From DASQUK01 sp963717085 (GTDB lineage: Bacteria; Actinomycetota; Acidimicrobiia; Acidimicrobiales; VFJN01): a stretch of 64,000 nucleotides of DNA. Below are positions 57,761 to 64,000 of this stretch, one piece after another; position 1 is the stretch's first letter, and the number at the start of each line of letters is the position of its first letter. The DNA lies in NCBI GenBank assembly GCA_963717085.1, contig CAVQVM010000002.1:434001-498000 (forward strand), read 5' to 3'. The translations under genes were made by a program, and so were the position numbers. Under the pieces are notes generated by a model, which saw nothing but the letters and a program-made list of their open reading frames with translations, was not told the DNA's origin and did not search any database.

Positions 57761-58593
57761 TCACGCCTGGCCGCGCCGGGCTCGGTCCACCAACGCCAAC
57801 GCCTCGTCCACCGCAGCCGCCACCTGGGCGTCGGTGCGGTCCGCGGCGTCGGTCGAGGCGCGTGCATGCACGAGGAACTCGACGTTGCCGTCGGCGCCGG
57901 TGAGCGGTGACACCATCGCCCCCATGATCGCGGCTCCGGCGGCCCGGAGCGCGATCAGTACCTCGTCGAGGACGCGCCGCCACACCGCTGGGTCGCGGAT
58001 GACGCCGCGCCCCGCGCCGCCTCGTCCCGCCCGGCCTCGAACTGGGGCTTGACGAGCAACACGACGTGGGCGCCGGGCGCCGCCTGGCCGAGCAGCGGGG
58101 GCAGGACCGTACGCAACGAGATGAACGACAGGTCGGCCACCACCAGGTCGAACGGCGGACCGAGAGCTCCGGGCGCCAGATCACGGACGTTGGTGCGCTC
58201 GACCGACTCCACTCGTGGATCGGCGCGCAGGCGCTCGTGCAGCTGTCCGTAGCCGACGTCGACCGCCACCACCCGGCGAGCGCCGTACTGGAGCAGGCAG
58301 TCGGTGAACCCGCCTGTCGAGGCGCCGGCGTCGAGCGCCCACGACCCGTCCACGGGCACGGCGTAGCGGTCGAGGGCGGCGGCCAGCTTGTCGCCCCCGC
58401 GCCCCACGAAGCGCGGACCGTCGCCGCGCACCACGACGGCCTCGTGAGGCGCCACCTGTCGCGCCGCCTTGAGCGCCGGAGCGCCGTCGACGGTGACCCG
58501 GCCGGCATCGATGGCCTCGCGGGCTTGGGCCCGGCTCGTCGCCAGCCGCCGGCGGACCAGTTCGGCGTCGAGCCTGCGGCGGACCGGGCCCGT
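57761..58593 (-). CDS. tlyA: TlyA-like rRNA 2'-O-methyltransferase, apparent ACG start and a frameshift
   Basis: TlyA methylates 16S and 23S rRNA in mycobacteria (capreomycin sensitivity). The N-terminal S4 domain (RRRLDAELVRRRLATSR) and the SAM-binding domain (LDAGASTGGFTDCLLQYGA, VAVDVGYGQL, DLVVADLSFISLRTVLP, VKPQFEAGR) are all present. No ATG, GTG or TTG precedes the S4 domain; GGAGGAGGG lies 6 nt before an ACG at 58593-58591, the likely start. The C-terminal DPAVWRRVLDEVLIALRAAG is in a different frame; one missing base near 58008-58014 would join it for 277 residues. Both oddities may be sequence errors. The gene order supports TlyA. Confidence 0.82.
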
Positions 58594-58611
58594 GGCGGTC
58601 CCTCCTCCGGC

Positions 58612-59127
58612 TCAGCGGGTCGACCGCGTGCGGGTCGCCTTCGTCGTGCGGGTCGCCTTCGCCGACTTGGTCGCCTTCTTGGTGGCCTTCTTCGCGCCCG
58701 CCTTCTTGGCGCCCGCCTTCCGGGCCCCAGCCTTGCGGGCACCGGCCGTCCGAGCGCCGGACTTCGCAGCCGCCTTCGTCGACTTCGTGGCCTTGCGGGC
58801 GGGCGCCTTCTTCGACGTCGCCTTGCGGGTGCCCCGGGCGGCGGAGACGTCGGCGATTCGCCGCTCGAGCCGCTCGACATCGGTCTTGGTGGCGAGGCCG
58901 AGGCTGGCCATCTGCTGGCGAATCTCGGCGCGGACGGCATCGATGAGGCGCTCACTGTTGCGGCGGCTGCGGTCGACCAGCTCGTCGATGACGGTCTGGG
59001 CCTGCTCCGCCTGCACCTCGCCGGCGCGCACGAGGTCGCGGACCAGATCCTCGGCCCGCGCCTGGGTCATCGCCGCGAAGGTCATGCCGGCATCGAGGAG
59101 GCGCTTAAGGAGATCGTTCTCAGGCAT
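58612..59127 (-). CDS. phasin / histone H1-like protein with AK-rich tail
   Basis: The ATG at 59127 gives 171 residues. The first half (MPENDLLKRLLDAGMTFAAM and on through EQAQTVIDELVDRSRRNSERL) is helical, resembling phasin/PhaF N-terminal coiled-coil modules. The second half (about 95-171) is a Lys/Ala/Thr-rich tail with repeated KAGAKKAG and ARKAG units, like histone H1 and PhaF-type DNA-binding tails. PhaF links PHA granules to the nucleoid. No phaC or phaP gene is visible, so a general nucleoid protein is also possible. It lies directly upstream of tlyA on the same strand with a -10 hexamer before its ATG. Confidence 0.75.
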   Translation of the reverse strand: MPENDLLKRLLDAGMTFAAMTQARAEDLVRDLVRAGEVQAEQAQTVIDELVDRSRRNSERLIDAVRAEIRQQMASLGLATKTDVERLERRIADVSAARGTRKATSKKAPARKATKSTKAAAKSGARTAGARKAGARKAGAKKAGAKKATKKATKSAKATRTTKATRTRSTR

Positions 59128-59134
59128 GGGGGGA

Positions 59135-59140
59135 ACGATA
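59135..59140 (-). promoter_or_regulatory. -10 hexamer TATCGT of the phasin-like gene
   Basis: TATCGT ends 7 nt before the ATG at 59127; it may drive the whole tlyA-nadK-recN-steA-mctB run. Confidence 0.45.
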
Positions 59141-59207
59141 CGACCGCGCCTGTCCAGGTGCACGGTCGGGGCCCGGGAACGGTCGATTCACGCCCGCCGG
59201 CGCCCGA

Positions 59208-59213
59208 TACGGT
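59208..59213 (+). promoter_or_regulatory. -10 hexamer TACGGT of the rhomboid gene
   Basis: TACGGT ends 8 nt before the GTG at 59222. It forms a divergent promoter region with the phasin-like gene 95 bp away. Confidence 0.45.
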
Positions 59214-59221
59214 TCGCGGCG

Positions 59222-60019
59222 GTGCTGCCCCTCTACGACGACAACCCGGTCTCGCGGCGGCCAGTCGTCACGTTGCTGATCATCGCCGCCTGCGTGGTGG
59301 CGTACTTCTTCTGGCAACCGACGCCGTTCGAGGACACGGTCAGCGACGTCCGGTTCGACCTGCGCTACGCGGCCATCCCCTGCGAGATCCTGGAGAACCG
59401 GCCGCTGACAAGAGCCGAGGTCGGGGCCACCTTCAACCTGGGCGACACCAACGCCTGCAACATCGACCGGGGACAAACGCCGCCGTTCGATCCCGGCAAG
59501 AACGTCTGGCTCGCAATCGTGACGTCGATTTTCCTGCACGGCAGCCTGCTCCACCTCGGCGGCAACATGCTGTTCCTGTGGATCTTCGGCAACAACGTCG
59601 AGGACCGGCTGGGCAGACTCGGCTTCACCGCCTTCTTCCTGGCGGGCGGGATCGTTGCGACGCTGGCGCACGTGGCCGTCAACCGCGACTCGACGGTGCC
59701 CTCCATCGGCGCGTCCGGGGCCATCGCTGCGGTGATGGGCGCGTACCTGATCTGGTACCCGAACGCCCGCGTGCGCACGATCGTCATCTTCGTCCTGGTC
59801 GACGTGCCCGCCAAGATCGTGCTCGGGGCCTGGTTCGTGCTGCAGTTCTTCACCGACCCCAACGAGGGAGTTGCTTGGGTGGCGCACGTCGGTGGCTTCA
59901 CCTTCGGCGTGTTGGTCGGCCTGCTGCTGCGCGGTTTCGGCGACCGGGCCGGGCCGCCAACGGCTCGCTATCCGGATCCCCGGAGCGGCGACTTCCGCCG
60001 CTTCGGTGGCCGCTACTGA
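59222..60019 (+). CDS. rhomboid-family intramembrane serine protease
   Basis: The GTG at 59222 gives 265 residues with six or seven hydrophobic segments. Rhomboid motifs are clear: the HxxxN motif HLGGN (about 111-115), GASGA with the catalytic Ser165, and the C-terminal VAHVGGF with the catalytic His222. Rhomboids cut membrane proteins within the bilayer. A sizeable outer loop (about 35-95) lies between the first two segments. The gene is divergent from the phasin-like gene and has no obvious operon partner. The protease activity is likely from intact catalytic residues; the substrate is unknown. Confidence 0.9.
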   Translation: MLPLYDDNPVSRRPVVTLLIIAACVVAYFFWQPTPFEDTVSDVRFDLRYAAIPCEILENRPLTRAEVGATFNLGDTNACNIDRGQTPPFDPGKNVWLAIVTSIFLHGSLLHLGGNMLFLWIFGNNVEDRLGRLGFTAFFLAGGIVATLAHVAVNRDSTVPSIGASGAIAAVMGAYLIWYPNARVRTIVIFVLVDVPAKIVLGAWFVLQFFTDPNEGVAWVAHVGGFTFGVLVGLLLRGFGDRAGPPTARYPDPRSGDFRRFGGRY

Positions 60020-60150
60020 GGCTGAGCGGATAGGCCCGCAAGCGGGTACAGACAGTACGAGATTTGCGGCGTGAGCCCGGGCGACACAGCTCGGCCTCCC
60101 GGCGACGCTGACCACCGTGAGCCAGGCTGCAGTGCCTATCTGCGCACGTT

Positions 60151-60882
60151 CTAGGGCACCAGGTCCGCGAGGCTCGCGGCCACGATTGCCGGCTCGGGTT
60201 CCACAGGCAGGTCGGACTCGCTCGTCACCCCGGTGAGCACCAGAGCGAAGCGGTAGCCGAGGGCGGCGGCGAAGGCGCCGTCGGTCTCGGGTCGGTCGCC
60301 CACGACGGTTCCGTCGTCGCCCGCGACGGCACGGACAAGATCGGCCATGGGGCGGTGGGGCTTGCCGGCCACCGACGCGGTGACCCCCGACGCGTACGCC
60401 ACCGCTGCCGCCAGCGACCCGCCGCCCGGGATCGGCCCGTCGGGTGTCGGGTACGTGGCGTCGTCGTTGGTGGCGATGAGGCGCGCACCGTGGAGGACGG
60501 CGGTCATGGCCAGCCGAAGCCGTTCGTAGTCGAAGTCGCGATGGAACCCCACGATCACAGCGTCGGCGTCACCCTCCCGTACGGGCTCCGCTCCCCGGCG
60601 GTCCACCGCCTCCACCACGCCCGGCCCGCCGACCACCAGCACCCGCTCGCCGGGCTCCACCAGGTTGGCCGCCGCCATGGCCGACGTCACCACGTCGTCG
60701 GCCGCGGGGATCCCCATCCGTTCGAGCTTGGACTCCTGGTCGGCGAGGCGGGCCCACGAGTTGTTGGTGGCGAAGACGACGCGTTCGCCGGCCTTCCGCA
60801 GCCGGGCGACTGCGTCGGCGGCGCCGTCGATCGGTCGCTCGGCCAGCCAGACCACGCCGTCGAGGTCGAGCAACCAGGTCAT
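60151..60882 (-). CDS. HAD-family phosphatase (NagD / phosphoglycolate phosphatase-like)
   Basis: The ATG at 60882 gives 243 residues. The HAD motifs are LLDLDGVVW (nucleophile Asp6, acid Asp8), VFATNNSW (motif II Ser/Thr), and VGDRPETDGAFAA (motif IV Asp residues). The cap between ATNDDATYPTPDG and AGKPHRPMADLV fits the NagD/p-nitrophenylphosphatase branch. Such enzymes dephosphorylate sugar phosphates or nucleotides. It is close to the DUF1015 gene, which is divergent with 48 bp between starts. The substrate is unknown. Confidence 0.85.
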   Translation of the reverse strand: MTWLLDLDGVVWLAERPIDGAADAVARLRKAGERVVFATNNSWARLADQESKLERMGIPAADDVVTSAMAAANLVEPGERVLVVGGPGVVEAVDRRGAEPVREGDADAVIVGFHRDFDYERLRLAMTAVLHGARLIATNDDATYPTPDGPIPGGGSLAAAVAYASGVTASVAGKPHRPMADLVRAVAGDDGTVVGDRPETDGAFAAALGYRFALVLTGVTSESDLPVEPEPAIVAASLADLVP

Positions 60883-60889
60883 CGGGGCG

Positions 60890-60895
60890 AGGTTA
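60890..60895 (-). promoter_or_regulatory. -10 hexamer TAACCT of the HAD phosphatase gene
   Basis: TAACCT ends 7 nt before the ATG at 60882, in the divergent gap to DUF1015. Confidence 0.5.
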
Positions 60896-60930
60896 CGGCC
60901 CGGCCGGGGGCGGTCTGCCAGGATGGGCGC

Positions 60931-62121
60931 GTGCCGCTCTTCCGGCCGTTTCCCGGCATCCGCTACGACCCCACCCGCGTCACGCTGGCCGACGTCGTCA
61001 GCCCCCCGTACGACGTGATCGACGACGCCCAGCGCGCCCGCCTGGCCGCCCGGAGCGAATACAACGCCGTGCGGGTGGACCTCCCGGTGGACGAGGGCGG
61101 CGAGGACCGCTACACGGCTGCCCAGCGCCTGTTCTCCCGCTGGCAGGCCGATGGGGTGCTCGTGCGGGACCGGACACCGACGTTCACCGTCTACCGGATG
61201 TCCTATGCCGACGACGCCGGCGTCGATCGCCACACGACCGGCGTGATCGGGGCGCTCGACCTCCGCCCATCCGAGGCGGACATCCTCCCCCACGAGCAGA
61301 CGACCCCGAAGGCCCGGAGCGACCGGCTCGACCTCCTGCGGGCGTGCCGGGCCAACCTCTCCGCCATCTGGGGGCTGTCCCTCGCCAAGGGGCTGACCGA
61401 CCTGCTTCCCGTCGACGCCGAGCCGGTCGCCGACGTCGACGACGGCGAGGGCGTGCGCCACACGGTCTGGATCGTCGACGGGCGCGAGGCGAGCGACGCC
61501 ATCGCCGAGGCGGTGACGGCCCAGCCCGTCGTGATCGCCGACGGCCACCATCGCTACGAGACCTGCCTCACCTACATGTCCGAGCGCGAGCGGTCCGAGG
61601 GCCAGGCGGGCGGGGCAGCGGCCACCCTGGCGTACGTCGTGGAGCTGGTCGAAGACGAGCTGACCGTGCGCGCCATCCACCGCCTCCTGAACGGGCTGCC
61701 CGCCGGGTTCGACCTCGTGGCGGCGCTGGAGCCCTGGTTCGAGCCGGCCGGTCCCCCGCCGGCGGGAGTGCCCGTGACGGCCGCCATGATCGACGCTGGG
61801 GCGCTGTGCGCGGTGCTGCCCGCGGGCGAGGTCCTTCTGCGCCCCCGGCCGGATGCCCTGGCCGAGGCCCGCGACCTCGACTCCGCCCGCCTCGACGTGG
61901 CCCTGGCGTCGCTGCCGGCCCACGAGGTCACGTTCCAGCACGGTCCCGACAACGTCCGTCGGGCGGTCGCGACCGGGCAGGCACAGTCGGGGGTGCTGCT
62001 CCGCCCGGCCAGTGTGGCCCAGATCGAGGCGACCGCCCACGGGGGCGAGCGCATGCCCCCGAAGACCACGTTCTTCCATCCCAAGCCCAAAACGGGCCTG
62101 GTGTTCCGCGATCTGGACTAG
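60931..62121 (+). CDS. DUF1015 family protein
   Basis: The GTG at 60931 gives 396 residues. DUF1015 segments are clear: PGIRYDPTRVTLADVVSPPYDVI at the start, LPHEQTTPKARSDRLDLLRACRANLSAIWG, VVIADGHHRYETCLTYM with a conserved HHRYE, and a C-terminal PPKTTFFHPKPKTGLVFRDLD. The family is widespread and uncharacterised; related proteins are linked in some genomes to serine kinase or D-3-phosphoglycerate dehydrogenase-like genes. It ends 11 bp before the PPOX gene and may be co-transcribed. No membrane segment is seen. Confidence 0.88.
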   Translation: MPLFRPFPGIRYDPTRVTLADVVSPPYDVIDDAQRARLAARSEYNAVRVDLPVDEGGEDRYTAAQRLFSRWQADGVLVRDRTPTFTVYRMSYADDAGVDRHTTGVIGALDLRPSEADILPHEQTTPKARSDRLDLLRACRANLSAIWGLSLAKGLTDLLPVDAEPVADVDDGEGVRHTVWIVDGREASDAIAEAVTAQPVVIADGHHRYETCLTYMSERERSEGQAGGAAATLAYVVELVEDELTVRAIHRLLNGLPAGFDLVAALEPWFEPAGPPPAGVPVTAAMIDAGALCAVLPAGEVLLRPRPDALAEARDLDSARLDVALASLPAHEVTFQHGPDNVRRAVATGQAQSGVLLRPASVAQIEATAHGGERMPPKTTFFHPKPKTGLVFRDLD

Positions 62122-62132
62122 AAGTGGCCACC

Positions 62133-62543
62133 ATGGACGTTGCCAGCGCCGTCGCCTTCATCCGCCAGCACCACCGTGCCGTGCTGGCCACTACCCGCGC
62201 CGACGGGACGACGCAGATGTCCCCGGTGACGGCTGGGGTCGACGACCGGAACCGCATCGAGATCTCCACGCGGGAGACGGCGTACAAGGTCCGGCACCTG
62301 CGCGCGCTTCCGTACGCCGCCCTGTGTGTGTTCCCCGATCGGTTCTTCGGTGACTGGGTGCAGGTGGAGGGGCCCGTCGAGATCGTGTCGCTGCCCGAAG
62401 CGATGGAGCCGCTGGTCGAGTACTACCGGCGGATCAGCGGGGAGCACCCCGACTGGGCCGAGTACCGGGCCGTGATGGAACGCGATCGCCGTCTGCTCCT
62501 GCGGCTGACCGTCGAGCGCGCCGGCCCGACGGTGGGCGGCTGA
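62133..62543 (+). CDS. PPOX-class F420-dependent-type oxidoreductase (TIGR03618-like)
   Basis: The ATG at 62133 gives 136 residues; a GTG at 62124 is an alternative. The split-barrel pattern is clear: AVAFIRQHHRAVLATTRADGTTQMSPVTAGVD, RIEISTRETAYKVRHLRALPYAALCVFPDRFFGDWVQVEGPVEIV. This matches PPOX proteins of the F420-dependent branch, abundant in actinobacteria. The cofactor is inferred. It follows DUF1015 on the same strand and is convergent with the LLM oxidoreductase. F420 use in this organism fits the other LLM genes. Confidence 0.85.
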   Translation: MDVASAVAFIRQHHRAVLATTRADGTTQMSPVTAGVDDRNRIEISTRETAYKVRHLRALPYAALCVFPDRFFGDWVQVEGPVEIVSLPEAMEPLVEYYRRISGEHPDWAEYRAVMERDRRLLLRLTVERAGPTVGG

Positions 62544-62573
62544 CCAATCTCGCCGGCGAGGACGCTCGGCCGC

Positions 62574-63512
62574 TCAGCGGAGTGCCGGGGCCAGCTCCGC
62601 GGCGACGAGTCGCAGGTGATCGAGGTCCGACAGGTCGAGCACCTGCAGGTAGATGCGCTGGGCGCCGGCATCGGCGAACGTCCCGAGCTTGTCGGTCACC
62701 TCAGCGACGGTGCCCGCCAGCCCGGTGGCCCGCAGCTGGTCGGGCTCGCGACCGATGGCGGCGGCCCGGCGTCGGTACGCCTCCTCGTCCTCGCCGCAGC
62801 AGAGCACCTGCGCGGTGGACCACGCCATGCTCGACGGGTCGCGTCCGGCCTGCTCGCAGGCAGCGGTCACCGCTGCCACCAGGGTGCGAAAGTCGCCCAC
62901 CGGTGCGAAGCCGACGTTGAACTCGTCGGCGTAGCGGGCGGCCAGTGCCGGGGTCCGCCGCTTGCCGAGCCCGCCCACGATCACCGGTGGGCGGGGTTGT
63001 TGGACGGGCTTGGGCAGGGCCGGCGAACCCGTGAGCTGATAGTGGCGCCCCTGGAAGTCGAAGCGCTCGCCCACGGGCGTCGTCCACAGGCCGGTCACGA
63101 TGGCGAGCTGCTCCTCGAGCCGGTCGAAGCGCTCGCCGGTGCTCGGGAAGGGGACGCCGTAGGCGCGGTGCTCGTCCTCGAACCATCCCGCGCCGAGGCC
63201 CAGCTCGACCCGCCCTGCGGACATCGCGTCGACCGTGGCCACCGCGATGGCCAGCGGGCCCGGGAGCCGGAAGGTGGCGGACGAGACCATCGTGCCGAGG
63301 CGGATGCGTTCGGTGTCACGGGCCAACCCAGCCAGCGTGACCCACGACTCCGTCGGTCCCGGCTCACCGCTCCCCGGCCCCATGCTCAGGAAGTGGTCGG
63401 AGCGGAAGAACGCATCGAAGCCGAGGCGCTCCGCCTCGAGGGCGACGGCCAGCAGGTCGTCGTAGCTCGCTCCCTGCTGGGGCTCTGTGAAGACGCGCAA
63501 AATCAGCGGCAT
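62574..63512 (-). CDS. LLM-class F420-dependent-type oxidoreductase
   Basis: The ATG at 63512 gives 312 residues. Luciferase-like barrel features: LRVFTEPQQGASYDDLLAVALEAERLGFDAFFRSDH, RLGTMVSSATFRLPGPLAIAVATVDAMSAGRVELGLGAGWF, PPVIVGGLGKRRTPALAARYADEFN and a C-terminal VLDLSDLDHLRLVAAELAPAL. This matches LLM proteins of the F420 branch (TIGR03560-like), often with 3-oxidised or unknown substrates. A -10 hexamer precedes the start. It is convergent with the PPOX gene and codirectional with the KorB-like gene, 85 bp away. Confidence 0.87.
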   Translation of the reverse strand: MPLILRVFTEPQQGASYDDLLAVALEAERLGFDAFFRSDHFLSMGPGSGEPGPTESWVTLAGLARDTERIRLGTMVSSATFRLPGPLAIAVATVDAMSAGRVELGLGAGWFEDEHRAYGVPFPSTGERFDRLEEQLAIVTGLWTTPVGERFDFQGRHYQLTGSPALPKPVQQPRPPVIVGGLGKRRTPALAARYADEFNVGFAPVGDFRTLVAAVTAACEQAGRDPSSMAWSTAQVLCCGEDEEAYRRRAAAIGREPDQLRATGLAGTVAEVTDKLGTFADAGAQRIYLQVLDLSDLDHLRLVAAELAPALR

Positions 63513-63519
63513 CCCGCCG

Positions 63520-63525
63520 ACCCTA
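63520..63525 (-). promoter_or_regulatory. -10 hexamer TAGGGT of the LLM oxidoreductase gene
   Basis: TAGGGT ends 7 nt before the ATG at 63512 on the minus strand. Confidence 0.5.
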
Positions 63526-63597
63526 CAGGTGAGGCGGAACGGGTCGGTCGTTAGACCGACGCCATCAAGGGGCGGGGGTCGGGGTCGGGCCGGAATG

Positions 63598-64000
63598 TCA
63601 GTTGACGTTCCAGGTGGCGCCCGAGCGCAGCAGCGCAGCCAGGTCGCCGGGGCCCCGTTGCTGCTGGGCGGCGGCGACCTGCTGGTTGACCGCCTCGCCG
63701 TAATCGGGGCGCACGACGTCGCGGAACACGCCGATCGGCGTCGGCTCGTGGGGCCCCCGCGCCAGGCGCGACAGCATGAACGCCACGCTGGGATCGTCAC
63801 GCGTCTCGTCGTGCACCAGCAGGGCGTCCTCGCCTACGTCGGCCACATCGACGATGTGGGCGCCGCGTTGCGAGTCCAGGACCACGCCCTTGCCGCCGCC
63901 GGCTCCGAAGCGGATCGGCTCGGCATGGCGTAGGGGGATCAGCATGTCGTCGCGGTGCTGCTTGGCGGTGATGCCCTCGAACGCGCCGTCGTTGAAGACG
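63598..64000 (-). CDS. 2-oxoacid:ferredoxin oxidoreductase beta subunit, C-terminal part (5' end outside window)
   Basis: The frame is open to the right edge, so the start is outside. The visible 133 residues read FNDGAFEGITAKQHRDDM then LIPLRHAEPIRFGAGG and a C-terminal region ending in LAALLRSGATWNVN, typical of the beta subunit of 2-oxoglutarate/pyruvate:ferredoxin oxidoreductase (KorB/PorB-like). It would bind thiamine diphosphate and transfer electrons to ferredoxin. The alpha/gamma subunit gene should lie beyond the edge, because these are usually adjacent. The final stop is followed by the LLM gene, 85 bp away. Confidence 0.85.
   Translation of the reverse strand, partial: VFNDGAFEGITAKQHRDDMLIPLRHAEPIRFGAGGGKGVVLDSQRGAHIVDVADVGEDALLVHDETRDDPSVAFMLSRLARGPHEPTPIGVFRDVVRPDYGEAVNQQVAAAQQQRGPGDLAALLRSGATWNVN

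Overview
The window looks like part of the chromosome of a high-GC Actinomycetota, most likely an uncultured member of class Acidimicrobiia (inference). Almost every codon ends in G or C, and many start codons are GTG. Two luciferase-like oxidoreductases, an F420-type PPOX protein, a P450 and an acyl-CoA dehydrogenase fit that group. The strongest argument is the gene block tlyA-nadK-recN-steA-mctB ... pyrG-nudix-xerD ... scpA-scpB-rluB ... cmk ... der, which follows the order of the Mycobacterium tuberculosis Rv1694-Rv1713 region. No rRNA, CRISPR array or intact mobile element was seen. One tRNA-Pro is present.

Layout. 1-19700 is metabolic and accessory: LOG-family protein (partial), polysaccharide deacetylase, GH13 alpha-glucosidase, two overlapping amidohydrolases, RNase D with rhodanese and MobA, a decarboxylase/flavin reductase pair, a P450 divergent from an alpha/beta hydrolase, a patatin, pyruvate kinase and an acyl-CoA dehydrogenase. 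19700-21600 is a gene-poor patch with a transposase remnant (probably IS110 family), inverted repeats, two small unknown genes and tRNA-Pro. 21600-29300 carries an acyl-CoA carboxylase beta subunit with an HMG-CoA-lyase-like protein, a PP2C phosphatase, Der beside a DUF512/PDZ protein, and IspH. 30900-37500 is a minus-strand run: scpA, scpB, rluB, aroH, tyrA, aroA, cmk, plsC. 37600-44000 holds trpS, DksA-like, thioredoxin-like, xerD, nudix and pyrG. 44000-60000 is a minus-strand cell-envelope and division block running from a phasin/histone-like gene through tlyA, nadK, recN, steA, mctB and murJ, then two large paralogous membrane proteins with alkaline-phosphatase-like outer domains, an HTTM protein and a GT4-type transferase. 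The end holds a HAD phosphatase, DUF1015, PPOX and LLM proteins and a 2-oxoacid:ferredoxin oxidoreductase beta subunit (partial).

How genes are expressed. More than twenty genes have a TANNNT hexamer 6-10 nt before the start codon and no Shine-Dalgarno sequence, which suggests leaderless transcription. Genes inside operons are joined by 4-nt overlaps (ATGA, GTGA, TTGA) or by TGATG or TGACATG/TGACGTG junctions. Two genes, RNase D and tlyA, have no ATG, GTG or TTG at the right place; each has an ACG at the expected position behind a Shine-Dalgarno sequence. Four genes are split by apparent one-base indels, which may be sequence errors.

Most interesting points: the murJ/AP-like/HTTM/GT4 module inserted between mctB and pyrG, possibly an undescribed envelope-polymer system; the two apparent ACG starts; a perfect 16-bp inverted repeat enclosing the rluB start; and a 99-bp tandem repeat between murJ and the first AP-like gene.
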